NCBI GenBank assembly: GCA_027623235.1
Contig: JAQBVJ010000005.1
Span: 1-64,000, forward strand
Reading direction: 5' to 3'
DNA length: 64,000 nucleotides
DNA from: Planctomycetota bacterium
GTDB taxonomy: Bacteria > Planctomycetota > Planctomycetia > Planctomycetales > Planctomycetaceae
The notes under the pieces were generated by a model. That model did no database searches, was not told where the DNA came from, and was given only the letters and a program-made list of their open reading frames with translations. Made by a program: the position numbers and the translations under genes. Below, piece by piece: positions 27,026 to 35,885 of this stretch; within the stretch, counting starts at the first letter, position 1, and each line of letters opens with the position of its first letter.

Positions 27026-28339
27026 TCACACGTCCGTCGGTTCTTCAGCGGTCGCGTTTGGTTTTTCTGCTTCGGCTGGCGGGTCACCGATCAATGCCCC
27101 GGCAATGCACGCCGTCATGAAGCACGCCAGCGTTCCACCGAGCATTGCCTTCACGCCAATCCGGGCGAGGTCCGACCGCCTCTCGGGGACGAGTGCTCCG
27201 ATCCCGCCGATCTGGATCCCGATCGACGCGACGTTGGCGAATCCGGCCAGGGCGTACGTCAGGATGATCCGTGACCGCATGCTGAGTTCGACGCCGTCCT
27301 CTGTGTTCTTGACCCAGTTCTGCATCTGGTCGTAAGCCAGAAATTCGTTGGTGGCCATCTTCAGGCCGAGCAGTTGCCCCACGTGCAGAGTGTCCTCCGT
27401 GGGAACTCCCAGACAGAACGCGATCGGAGCAAACAGATAACCGAACAGCAGCCCGAGACTCCAGGCGTCCTCCCCGACCTGACCGAACAACGTTCCCGTC
27501 CAGCCGACAAGAGCATCCAGCAGCGCGACAAGTGCCGTAAAGGCGATGAGCATGGCACCGACGTTGAGCGCCAGCTTCAGGCCATCGCTCGTTCCCTGCG
27601 TCGCGGCCTCGATCAGATTGCCGGCAGTTCTGGGAATCTCTGGAATCCGCCCACCCGCCGTTTCGGGCGTCCCGGTTTCGGGCATCATGATTTTGGCAAT
27701 GACCAGTGCCGCCGGTGCCGAGATGACCGAAGCGGTCAGCAGATGCCCCGCGTCGATTCCCATCGAGACGTAAACGGCGAGAACTCCGCCAGCGATCGTC
27801 GCGAACCCACCCACCATGAGAGCCATGAGTTCCGACTCGGTCATCTTCGCGAGGTACGGCTTAATGACGAGCGGTGCTTCTGTCTGCCCGACGAAGACGT
27901 TTGCGGCCGCCGAAAGTGTTTCGGCTCCGGACGTGCCGAGCGTTTTCTGCATCAGCCACGCCATGCCTCGCACGACGACCTGGAGCAGGCCCAGGTGGTA
28001 CAGCACAGACATCAACGCCGAAAAGAAAATGATCGTCGGCAGAACTCCGAACGCGAATGTTCGAAGCAACATCTGATCCGGCGGAGCGTCGGCCTGATTG
28101 ATGCCGAACAGCAAGCCGGTTCCGGCATCGGTAAAGCTCTGCATGCTGCGGAACAGGTCCCCGAGCCAGTTGAATAGATTGCGCCCTGGCTCAGTTTTGA
28201 GAATCAGCAGTGCAAACCCGAGTTGCAGCAGCAGGCCTCCGGCCACAAGGCGGAGGTTGATCTGCCGACGGTTGTTGCTCATCGCCCAGGCAAGGCCCAG
28301 CATCACAAACAGACCAAGGACACTGATGCCACGTTCCAT
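27026..28339 (-). CDS. Concentrative nucleoside transporter (NupC/CNT family)
   Basis: 437 residues with about ten membrane segments. Family motifs: 'GVLPTIIFFSALMSVLYHLGLLQ', 'VGQTEAPLVIKPYL' (substrate-contacting), 'LMVGGFATIAGGVLAVYV', 'EFLAYDQM' and 'ALAGFANVASIGIQIGGIGALVPERR'. CNT proteins import nucleosides with Na+ or H+. AGGA lies before the ATG. It follows a 182-residue membrane protein by 27 bp on the same strand, so the two probably share a transcript. The C-terminal Glu/Pro-rich tail is cytoplasmic and unconserved. Confidence 0.94.
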   Translation of the reverse strand: MERGISVLGLFVMLGLAWAMSNNRRQINLRLVAGGLLLQLGFALLILKTEPGRNLFNWLGDLFRSMQSFTDAGTGLLFGINQADAPPDQMLLRTFAFGVLPTIIFFSALMSVLYHLGLLQVVVRGMAWLMQKTLGTSGAETLSAAANVFVGQTEAPLVIKPYLAKMTESELMALMVGGFATIAGGVLAVYVSMGIDAGHLLTASVISAPAALVIAKIMMPETGTPETAGGRIPEIPRTAGNLIEAATQGTSDGLKLALNVGAMLIAFTALVALLDALVGWTGTLFGQVGEDAWSLGLLFGYLFAPIAFCLGVPTEDTLHVGQLLGLKMATNEFLAYDQMQNWVKNTEDGVELSMRSRIILTYALAGFANVASIGIQIGGIGALVPERRSDLARIGVKAMLGGTLACFMTACIAGALIGDPPAEAEKPNATAEEPTDV

Positions 28340-28366
28340 GCGTTGTTCCTGGTTAAGCGAGCGTCG

Positions 28367-28915
28367 TCAGACGGGCAGGCCTTTTTCGGTACGGATTCGG
28401 CGGACCTCGCCAAGAACCTCTTCGATGATCCCGCCGTTTCGCTCGATCGATTGGAACTCGGCAATTCCAGTCAGGACGTTCAGCAGGACCGCGACTGAGG
28501 CGACGATCAGGTGGACGGTCGAATCAGAAAGCTTGAGTGCTCCCTCAAAGGAAACCGGTGAGGCCGGGTCGGCTGCTGCTCCCATCGCACCGGTCAGAAT
28601 CAGCAGCAGCAGGCAGCCGGTGATTTTGATGAGCAGTCGAGATTTCAATTGCCGGCTCTCGTCATGAAAACTCGACGGCAGTTTGTAGGCCAGCGACGTT
28701 TCCTCGAGCCACCGGCCGGTCCCCATGAAATAGGTAAACACGATGGCGTGAATGAGGGTTGCGAACATCAGCCCGCCCAGGCCGAGCATCATGTGCGTGT
28801 CGACGGCCTTTGCCTGAGTGATTTCCCGAGGGTCGCCAATGTTGAGGCCAAAGAAAAACGCAACGCCAATCAACAGCGTGCCGAGGATCGTGAGAGATAG
28901 GAAAATTCGAGCCAC
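28367..28915 (-). CDS. Conserved membrane protein, four predicted transmembrane segments
   Basis: 182 residues from a GTG at 28915. Membrane segments at about 5-25, 44-66, 94-112 and 130-150. Between the second and third is 'GTGRWLEETSLAYKLP', a Trp-rich amphipathic block. I know no named family; its position directly upstream of the nucleoside transporter gene suggests co-expression only. Start codon is uncertain because no strong ribosome-binding site precedes the GTG. Confidence 0.65.
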   Translation of the reverse strand: MARIFLSLTILGTLLIGVAFFFGLNIGDPREITQAKAVDTHMMLGLGGLMFATLIHAIVFTYFMGTGRWLEETSLAYKLPSSFHDESRQLKSRLLIKITGCLLLLILTGAMGAAADPASPVSFEGALKLSDSTVHLIVASVAVLLNVLTGIAEFQSIERNGGIIEEVLGEVRRIRTEKGLPV

Positions 28916-29098
28916 GTGAAATTTCTACCGGCCAGGTGTTGACGTCGGCTGTGGGAATTCGGCCGTCGAATGCGGTGAGGAAAATTGATTCGCGAGGCGA
29001 CTGATCCGACAGCGAGCGTGACGATCCCAACGGAATCTGCCACGATCCCGCGACGCGGGCCTCTCATCGGCCTGCATCTTATGGACAAGGACGCAACG

Positions 29099-30220
29099 AT
29101 GAAAATCACTCGGATCACCAGCCACGCCGTCGAGATTCCGCTTAAGCCGGAACGCCGCATGATCTCGGCCCTCGGTCAACACCACGTTTCCAAATATGTC
29201 ATCGTCCGGGTCGAGACCGATGCGGGAATCGACGGTGTCGGCGAGGCGACCGTCATGGAGCGGTGGAGTGGCGAGACCGTCTGGGGAACGGTCGCGATGA
29301 TCGACAGAATCCTTGCCCCCAGGCTGATCGGAGCCGACCCGCACGACGTCGCGGGAATCGATCTGACGATGGACAAGGCAACGGCCTTCAACTGGTTCGC
29401 CAAGTCAGCAATCGAAATGGCCTGCTGGGATATCCAGGGCAAAGCGGCTGGGAAACCTGTTTACGATTTGCTCGGCGGAGCGGTCAAGCCGCGCGAAATT
29501 AAGTGTCGCTTCTCGATGGGAGCCTACCCTCCGGACCGGGCGAGGAAACGAGCGGGCGAACTCGTCGAGGAAGGATTCTCCACAATCAAAGTCAAAGTCG
29601 GCACGATTCCCGACGAAGACGTCGAGCGGGTTCGCATTGTCCGAGAGGTCATCGGCCCCGACCGGGAACTCGTCATCGACGCAAACTGTGGCTGGGACGC
29701 TCCGACTGCGATCTCATCGTTCGAGCGGATGCGGGAATTCAACGTGGCTTTGTTCGAGCAACCGACGACAAACGGCGACTACGCAGCGCTCGCCGAAGTC
29801 CGGCAGGCGATCCGTCCGACAAAGACGATGGCCGACGACATCGTCTTTGACCTGGCCCACGCGCGGGAGTGTCTCCGCAACGACGCGTGCGATGTGATCA
29901 GCGTCTACCCCGGAAAGAACGGCGGCATCCGGAAGTGCTGCGAGATTATCTCGCTGGCCGAACGGCACGGGGTGGCGTGCAGCATCGGCTCCAATCTGGA
30001 ATTCGACATCGCCACCGCCGCGATGTGTCACGTGGCGATCGCCAGTTCGAACGTGAAACTGGACGAGTACCCAGGCGACATCCTCGGGCCTGACTACCAC
30101 GAAGTCCGCATCGTCAAAGAGCCGATCCGAATCGAAGGCCCGTTCGTCGAGATCACCGACCGGCCAGGCCTGGGCATCGACGTCGACTGGGACATCGTCG
30201 ATCAGCACCGGTTGAAGTAA
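29099..30220 (+). CDS. Mandelate racemase / muconate lactonizing enzyme family protein (enolase superfamily)
   Basis: 373 residues from the ATG at 29099 (AAGGA upstream). The N-terminal capping domain (about 1-125) is followed by a TIM barrel with the K-x-K motif 'IKVKVG' (strand 2), metal ligands in 'VIDANCGW', 'LFEQPT' and 'MADDIV', and 'ISVYPGKNGGI' on strand 6. These residues abstract the proton alpha to a carboxylate and bind Mg2+. Which reaction (epimerase, dehydratase or cycloisomerase) is not clear; the second strand-2 Lys favours the MLE-type subgroup. No pathway neighbour is present. Confidence 0.88.
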   Translation: MKITRITSHAVEIPLKPERRMISALGQHHVSKYVIVRVETDAGIDGVGEATVMERWSGETVWGTVAMIDRILAPRLIGADPHDVAGIDLTMDKATAFNWFAKSAIEMACWDIQGKAAGKPVYDLLGGAVKPREIKCRFSMGAYPPDRARKRAGELVEEGFSTIKVKVGTIPDEDVERVRIVREVIGPDRELVIDANCGWDAPTAISSFERMREFNVALFEQPTTNGDYAALAEVRQAIRPTKTMADDIVFDLAHARECLRNDACDVISVYPGKNGGIRKCCEIISLAERHGVACSIGSNLEFDIATAAMCHVAIASSNVKLDEYPGDILGPDYHEVRIVKEPIRIEGPFVEITDRPGLGIDVDWDIVDQHRLK

Positions 30221-30284
30221 TCCCGCTGGACTCGAGGGCTGTTGATTGGCTTTCGACTGGACTCAGACTTCGTGTCAGGACGGG

Positions 30285-30326
30285 CTGCTGCGCGCCTGCG
30301 GTTCCGCAGGCGCCTCGCCTTCCCAG
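30285..30326 (+). repeat. Dispersed GC-rich intergenic repeat, copy 1
   Basis: The stretch containing CTGCGGTTCCGCAGGCGCC and then TCGCCTTCCC matches, on the opposite strand, the segment at 59424-59464 in the pattern TGCGGnTCnGCnGGnGCCTCGCCnTCCC. It lies between two convergent genes. Read as protein it gives 'ACGSAGASPS', a spurious peptide often annotated in planctomycete genomes. Confidence 0.6.
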
Positions 30327-30345
30327 TTCCTGAGACTCGCGAGTG

Positions 30346-31218
30346 TCAGTCGGCAGCGATCGGAACCAGGCAGACCGCGCGGCCTCGCCAGAGAGTTTCC
30401 ATGTCGCGCGCGTTCCACTCTTCGAAACCGACGCTTGGGTCAGCGACGGCGGCTCGGTCTGTGTCTTTGTTGAAGCCGAGCAGGACGACGGAGTGCCTCA
30501 TACCTGGCTGCCAGCCCCAGGCGTAGACGTATTCGCGAGAGTATGGTTTGTCCGGATCGATGCCGACCGAAATGACTGCTGGTGCGGGAAGGCGGTTTTT
30601 CAGTTCGGACAACCGGCACTCAATGATCTCGACCCGGAACGGATGCCCGGCGGTCTTCAGTTTGAGGCCTCGGTAAAGTCCCTGCCATGTCGTGCCTCGT
30701 CGTGTGAGGCACAGTTCGGCCATCTCTGATTCCTGAGCCGGGATCCCGTTCAGTCGCAGCAGCGTCGCCGCGGCCGCCGCTGTGCATGAGTAGCCGGAAG
30801 TCTGGCGACTGATTGGAAATGAGTACTTCTCGTGCGACTGCCATTTGTCGAAGCAACGCGGAGGCTGCCCGAGGATCGGTTCGACCATCGAGAAAACCGC
30901 GATCGTGTAGAGAGTCAGTCCGAATATGACTCGCCGCTTCTTCGTACCGTATCCGTGAGTCCAGGTGATGCCCGCCAGGAATGCTGCGGCGAACGGAAAC
31001 CAGTTGCTCAAAATGACGATCGACGTGAATGGAAGCAGCTCGGACAGCAAGGCCGTCTTCCAGATAAACCGAAGGTAGGCCAGCAGAAGGAGCGCGGCAA
31101 GGACACCGGTCAGCGTGACAGCTCGCTTCGTCAACGGCTTCGTCCATTTCACCGTCAGCCCAAGCACTGCGAGACTGGCAGCGATCATGATCGCAAGGCC
31201 GATGTAAAGGTCCGTCAT
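30346..31218 (-). CDS. Membrane-anchored C39-like cysteine peptidase
   Basis: 290 residues from the ATG at 31218 (GGA upstream; the frame is open 42 codons further without membrane or family likeness). Three or four membrane segments (about 4-22, 33-52, 60-95, 100-120) precede a papain-like domain with 'QTSGYSCTAAAAATLLRLNG' (catalytic Cys), 'CLTRRGTTWQGLYRGL', 'GMRHSVVLLGF' (catalytic His) and 'AVADPSVG' (Asp). This is the C39 peptidase arrangement used to cleave leader peptides of bacteriocins and adhesins after double-Gly sites. No exporter or precursor gene is next to it, so its substrate is unknown. Confidence 0.75.
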   Translation of the reverse strand: MTDLYIGLAIMIAASLAVLGLTVKWTKPLTKRAVTLTGVLAALLLLAYLRFIWKTALLSELLPFTSIVILSNWFPFAAAFLAGITWTHGYGTKKRRVIFGLTLYTIAVFSMVEPILGQPPRCFDKWQSHEKYSFPISRQTSGYSCTAAAAATLLRLNGIPAQESEMAELCLTRRGTTWQGLYRGLKLKTAGHPFRVEIIECRLSELKNRLPAPAVISVGIDPDKPYSREYVYAWGWQPGMRHSVVLLGFNKDTDRAAVADPSVGFEEWNARDMETLWRGRAVCLVPIAAD

Positions 31219-31788
31219 GAGGTTTCCAGTTGGGAGCCTGGAGATCGGGGTCTTCGATAACAGGCTCGCCGAATCTACGCCGCCGAAGTTCAGGCGAAAG
31301 ACTTGCTTGACAGTCACCGTAGTTGTGATTGAGGCGCGAGACAAGATCGCTCAATGAGAAGCTGGTGGGTCCATTTCGAAATTGACGTTGCCGTCAGAAT
31401 GGTGGTGCTTCTATCGATTTCCGGGCGTCTCAGTCCGCGTGCAGGCAATCCGGGATACGCCGCTGCTGGCTGCGAACTCCGGGATGATAGCTGGTTTGCG
31501 GTGATTTCGGTGAATTCCCGCAAACATGTAATCTTGTGTTCACATTCCAATGTGAACGGAAAAGCGCACAATCGGCGATCGTTACTTGAACATCTGCTGC
31601 GGGATTCCTCATACTGGTTGCGTCTGCCTCTGGTTCAGAAAGAAGCCGTTTGATTTTTGAGGTTCTCTGGGACCGGCCGGACAAAGATGCCATCTGTTTT
31701 ATTCTCGCCGGGCAGGTAATCACAGCAGGCCAAGATCAAAAAACAGGATCATTTCAGAGAACTCCTCGACCGGCTTCAGGATCGGGAC
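31219..31788. other. 570-bp divergent intergenic region
   Basis: This separates the C39-like gene (minus) from the sigma factor gene (plus). It contains a 20-bp palindrome (separate entry). The last 70 bp before the sigma factor's GTG are open in the sigma frame from just after a TAA at 31717 and read as a plausible sigma N-terminus. Otherwise I see nothing coding. Confidence 0.4.
31538..31557. promoter_or_regulatory. Palindrome, possible operator
   Basis: GTTCACATT-CC-AATGTGAAC: two perfect 9-base arms around a 2-base centre. It has the size of a dimeric repressor site and lies in the divergent region, about 320 bp from the C39-like start and 230 bp from the sigma factor start. It could equally form a small hairpin. 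Confidence 0.45.
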
Positions 31789-32307
31789 GTGACCGCAGCG
31801 GAAGAACTGGTGAACCGTTACGGGCCACACATCTGCCGCGCGATCCGACGTCGGTTCCGCAGTCGCAAGATGAAGATTCTCTACAGCACCGAAGATTGCC
31901 TGCAGTCGGTATGGCAGTCTGTGTTTGCTCAGATGGACCGCATTGCGAAGCTGGAATCTCCTGAGCATCTGATGCGATACCTCACACGCATTGCCTGCAA
32001 CAAGCTTGTCGACCAGAACCGCCATTTGCGAGCTCAACGAAACGATGTCGATCGCGAATGTGCAATTCAGGACAGCCAGACGGCCGATCGCTATAAACTG
32101 ATCGATCCCGGTCCGTCCCCCAGTGCGCAGGTGGCTGTTAAGGACGAGTGGGAGCAGAAAACTCAGGGACTGTCTTCGGATCGACGGACGATTCTTGAGC
32201 TGAAAGTCAGTGGACACACGAGTGAAGAAATTGCTGAGCGAACCAGCTATTCCGGACGGGCTGTCCGCCGAGTGCTGCATCAGCTTGGCGACCTGTTTTC
32301 CCGCTGA
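31789..32307 (+). CDS. ECF-type RNA polymerase sigma factor
   Basis: 172 residues from a GTG at 31789 with AGGA 7 bases upstream. Region 2 ('YSTEDCLQSVWQSVFAQMDRI', 'LMRYLTRIACNKLVDQNR') binds the -10 element and core polymerase; region 4 ('LSSDRRTILELKVSGHTSEEIAERTSYSGRAVRRVLHQL') is the -35-binding helix-turn-helix. The frame is open upstream to 31720 and reads 'KKQDHFRELLDRLQDRDV', which looks like the usual first helix of planctomycete ECF factors but has no ATG, GTG or TTG. A Ser/Thr kinase follows 82 bp downstream; ECF factors of this type are commonly paired with kinases, which may control them. Confidence 0.88.
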   Translation: MTAAEELVNRYGPHICRAIRRRFRSRKMKILYSTEDCLQSVWQSVFAQMDRIAKLESPEHLMRYLTRIACNKLVDQNRHLRAQRNDVDRECAIQDSQTADRYKLIDPGPSPSAQVAVKDEWEQKTQGLSSDRRTILELKVSGHTSEEIAERTSYSGRAVRRVLHQLGDLFSR

Positions 32308-32389
32308 GGAATTGGTCGACGGCTGGGCCATTTTCAGTACCACGGGATGATTCAGAATTTTAACTGTAACTGTAGCTGTCAGGTTCACC

Positions 32390-34675
32390 ATGATTGACTG
32401 GATTCTTGGCAAATTCGGCCGCGGCGAAACACTCCAGCAACTCAACCCGAATTCGCAGTCTCCGATCAGCAAAGTGATCTGGGACTGGCCGACGGATGAG
32501 CCGTTTCGCGTAGAGAAAGCATTCGAGCAGAATCCTGATCTCGTCGATGATCCGCGGGCTCTCATCGAATTCGCCGTTGAAGAGTTCGCCGATCGTCGCG
32601 ATGCTGGCGAAGACGTTTCGGCGACGACGTACGCTCAGAGGTTTCCGGAAGTCCAGACGCACCTGCTTGATTCGCTCGTCGTCGATCAGGGATTTCGCGA
32701 GAACTCCGACTGGGTTCAGGACATCCTTTCGCGAAAACCGGACCAGTACGACTGGCCGGCTGTCGGCGAAACCGTTGTCGGCTACAAGCTGCTGGAACCC
32801 CTTGGCTCCGGCGGGTTTTCTCGCGTCTACCTTGCAAACGACCCGAAGGTTCCCGGCCGCAAGGTCGCCTTGAAGCTTTGCCGGCAGGAAACTCACGAAG
32901 CAACGCATCTGGCGAATCTCAACCACCGATCCATCGGTGTTGTGTACGACGTGACGCGGGATAGCGGGCGAGGGATCGGCGTCATTTCGATGCAGTTTCG
33001 AAGCCGGACGACGATCCACAACATCGTGACAAAGCTGTGGGGCGGGCGTAGTCCTGAATCGGCGGAAGCGGTCTGGGATGTGGTTCGAACAGGGAATCAA
33101 CTGTCAGGTGAGGCTCCAGAGTGGAGTCAGGCGACGTTTGCCGACTGGGTTCTCGACCTGGCGATCGAACTCGCGCGAGGCCTCGCTGAGTCTCACGAAA
33201 ACGGAATCGTTCACTGCGACCTGAAGCCAGCGAACGTTTTGGTCGATCGCGAGGGGCGACCAATCCTCGTCGACTTCAACGTCGCTTTTCGACGCGATGC
33301 GACGGCGAGCCCTGGGAATGTCGGCGGAACGCTGCCCTACATGGCCCCGGAACAAATCCGAGCCTTCGCCGGACAAGGCTACAGCGAACTGGCTCCGGCG
33401 ACCGACCTGTACGGTCTGGGTGCGACACTGTACGAGCTGCTGACCGGACAGCTTCCGTTCGGACCCATCCAGAGTGCGGAAGACGGCATTCGCCCACTGC
33501 TGAGTGTTCGGAAAGTTCGGCCACGATCGATGCGCCGCCGAAACCCGGGAGTCGACATCGAATTTGAGCGGCTCATTCTCGACTGCATGAGCTACGAGTC
33601 CAAAGCGCGGCCGCAAACGGCCCACGAACTGGCGGATGCCCTCGAGCGAATCCGCACACGACGAATGGTCGATGCAGCGGAAATTGGTCGACGACGAATG
33701 ACGCGCTGGGGGAGTGCGGCAGCGGTCGTTTCTCTCGGAGCGGTCATTGGAATTGGGATCGTCGAAGAACGTCCCACTCCGGCCCCTATGCCGGTCGCCG
33801 GAATTCCGGAGACCTATGAAGACCAACTGACCAGCGCGTTCGGGCTTCTTGAAAATCATCAGTGGGATCAGGCGGCGCAGATTTTTGCGAAAGTGATCGA
33901 GAAAGATTCCCGGAACCGGGCCGCCATCGTCGGCTTGTACCGTGCGAAAGCGCAGCTGCGTGTTTCGCAGGGCGGAGCGGATGAAATTGAGGGACTCATC
34001 AACGGTAACATGACCCGTGAGCTGGCATCATTCGTCGGTTATCTCAGATCGCTGAACGGCGAATTTGATCAGGCGGTTGCCATGCTGAGGTACGCACGCC
34101 GGTCGGGTCTCTCTGACGAGGCCCTGCTGACGAGCCTTGCCTACACGCTTCATAAAACGAACCAGCTTGACGAAGCGGCAGCAATTCTTGAGGAAATCAG
34201 GCAGCGGTTCGGAGATCGCGAGCAGGCCAATCTTCTGCTGGTCGAGGTCATTCAGAATCGAGATGCCGCCAAAGGGGGGATCTCCGTCGTCGATGCCGAC
34301 AAGCTGATTGCGGCATGTCCGACGACGGCGACTCGATATCGGATCCAGTCCAAGGTGTACCTCAAGGCGGGTGTTCTCGCGAAGGCTCGCCGAAACGCTG
34401 AGCTCTCACGAATGTACTTTGCAAAATCGGCAGAACTGATGGTCGAAGCCTGCCGTCTTGGCGAGGACCTTCGACAGTGGAACAACATGAAGAACTATCT
34501 GCCGAAGGATATTCGCGAGCAGCATTCGGAATTCTTCGGTGGCTCCGGGACCGAACTGGCATTCCCCGACAGCCGCGATTTGACAATTGATCCACTGTCA
34601 GGATACCAGCTGCCGCAGATCATCGAAGTGGCCGCAGACCAGGTTCAAAAGCCCATTGTTGTTGCGGGCCGATAG
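32390..34675 (+). CDS. Membrane-spanning Ser/Thr protein kinase with TPR-like C-terminus
   Basis: 761 residues. After a 130-residue N-terminal region comes a Hanks-type kinase domain (about 135-430): glycine loop 'LGSGGFSRVYLA', 'KVALKLC' (ATP-binding Lys), catalytic loop 'HCDLKPANVL' (HRD replaced by HCD), 'VDFN' in place of DFG, and 'LPYMAPEQ'. The catalytic Asp and metal-binding Asp are kept. One membrane segment lies at about 441-460 ('AAAVVSLGAVIGIGIV'). The outer part (about 475-700) has 34-residue helical repeats like TPRs. It lies 82 bp after an ECF sigma factor. Cys in place of Arg before the catalytic Asp suggests activity independent of activation-loop phosphorylation. Confidence 0.92.
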   Translation: MIDWILGKFGRGETLQQLNPNSQSPISKVIWDWPTDEPFRVEKAFEQNPDLVDDPRALIEFAVEEFADRRDAGEDVSATTYAQRFPEVQTHLLDSLVVDQGFRENSDWVQDILSRKPDQYDWPAVGETVVGYKLLEPLGSGGFSRVYLANDPKVPGRKVALKLCRQETHEATHLANLNHRSIGVVYDVTRDSGRGIGVISMQFRSRTTIHNIVTKLWGGRSPESAEAVWDVVRTGNQLSGEAPEWSQATFADWVLDLAIELARGLAESHENGIVHCDLKPANVLVDREGRPILVDFNVAFRRDATASPGNVGGTLPYMAPEQIRAFAGQGYSELAPATDLYGLGATLYELLTGQLPFGPIQSAEDGIRPLLSVRKVRPRSMRRRNPGVDIEFERLILDCMSYESKARPQTAHELADALERIRTRRMVDAAEIGRRRMTRWGSAAAVVSLGAVIGIGIVEERPTPAPMPVAGIPETYEDQLTSAFGLLENHQWDQAAQIFAKVIEKDSRNRAAIVGLYRAKAQLRVSQGGADEIEGLINGNMTRELASFVGYLRSLNGEFDQAVAMLRYARRSGLSDEALLTSLAYTLHKTNQLDEAAAILEEIRQRFGDREQANLLLVEVIQNRDAAKGGISVVDADKLIAACPTTATRYRIQSKVYLKAGVLAKARRNAELSRMYFAKSAELMVEACRLGEDLRQWNNMKNYLPKDIREQHSEFFGGSGTELAFPDSRDLTIDPLSGYQLPQIIEVAADQVQKPIVVAGR

Positions 34676-34684
34676 TTTTCTGTA

Positions 34685-35695
34685 ATGGGCTCCGCAATGA
34701 CAACTGGCGAGACTGGGGAATGGGTCGTGCCGGCCGAACTGGCTGGCAGCACACTCACGGCCGCATTGCGGGAACTTCGTGAGGGGAGTTCGTGGTCACA
34801 GGTTCGGCGTCTTGTCGAGACCCGACGTGTCGCGGTGAACCGAGTCCTGTCGCTCGACGAATCTCGGCGGCTGGCCGCGGGCGAGCGTGTTTCGCTCTTC
34901 GCCAACCCGCTTCCTGCGCCGCCCGACGACCAGGACATTTCAATTCACCACATCGACGACTCCATCATCGTGGTGGAAAAGCCGGCCGGCATGATGTCAC
35001 TTCGGCATGGCGAGGAAATTCACTGGCCTCCCGCGCGAAGACGGCGTCAGACCAGTCTCGACGAGGTGCTGCTTCGAGTGATTTCTCAGCGGGACCGGCA
35101 TGAACGTGATCTTTCGACGCTGCCTCCGAAACTCCGGCGCCAGAATATTCGGTCGGTTCACCGAATCGACCGGGACACAAGCGGGCTGCTTGTGTTCGCT
35201 CGAACTCTGGAGGCCGAACAAAAGCTTGTTGAGCAGTTTGTCACGCATTCGATTCGTCGAACGTATCTCGCCATCGTGAAGGGGCACCCAGTCATCGGTG
35301 AACTCCGCTCGCGGCTTGTGCGCGATCGCGGGGACGGCAAACGAGGGAGCACGGATTCTGAGACGGAAGGCAAGCTGGCGGTGACCCACGTTCTCGAAGT
35401 TGCGCCGCTGGGCGAGTTTTCCGTCGTCCGCTGTCAGCTGGAGACCGGACGCACTCATCAGATCCGCATCCAGCTTTCTGAGGCCGGCTTTCCGGTGTGC
35501 GGTGACTGGATCTACCGCGGACCGGTGGGATCTCCGGAAGTCGTCGATTCCTCCGATTGCCCGCGACTCGCGCTGCATGCGTGCGAACTGGCCTTCGAGC
35601 ATCCATTGACCAGTGAGCTGCTTTCATTCGAAATGCGTCTGCCAAAAGACTTAACACAATTCGTCGGCTGGATTCGGCCGCCGGAGATCTCCTGA
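34685..35695 (+). CDS. RluA-family RNA pseudouridine synthase
   Basis: 336 residues. An S4-like RNA-binding domain (about 15-80; 'LREGSSWSQVRRLVETRRVAVN') precedes the catalytic domain with 'HRIDRDTSGLLVFAR', in which Asp is the nucleophile, 'RRTYLAIVKG' and 'CQLETGRTHQIRIQL'. It isomerises uridine to pseudouridine in rRNA or tRNA; the target base is not predictable. Planctomycetes carry several paralogues. The start lies 9 bp after the kinase stop; an ATG four codons in is also possible. Confidence 0.93.
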   Translation: MGSAMTTGETGEWVVPAELAGSTLTAALRELREGSSWSQVRRLVETRRVAVNRVLSLDESRRLAAGERVSLFANPLPAPPDDQDISIHHIDDSIIVVEKPAGMMSLRHGEEIHWPPARRRRQTSLDEVLLRVISQRDRHERDLSTLPPKLRRQNIRSVHRIDRDTSGLLVFARTLEAEQKLVEQFVTHSIRRTYLAIVKGHPVIGELRSRLVRDRGDGKRGSTDSETEGKLAVTHVLEVAPLGEFSVVRCQLETGRTHQIRIQLSEAGFPVCGDWIYRGPVGSPEVVDSSDCPRLALHACELAFEHPLTSELLSFEMRLPKDLTQFVGWIRPPEIS

Positions 35696-35885
35696 AGGTC
35701 GCATGACAGGTCAACTCGACGCGGTTGCGGTTCTGGAGTGACAGTCGCTGGCACAACTCGATTTCGGTACCGTGCCGGCGGCCTGAACCAGCTCGAATGA
35801 GGAATTGCCGGATACGGGCAGAGTTCATCTGGCTGGTTCACCTTCCCCGAAAGGCCTCGACGCGACCGCTTGTGAAAATGCTCTG

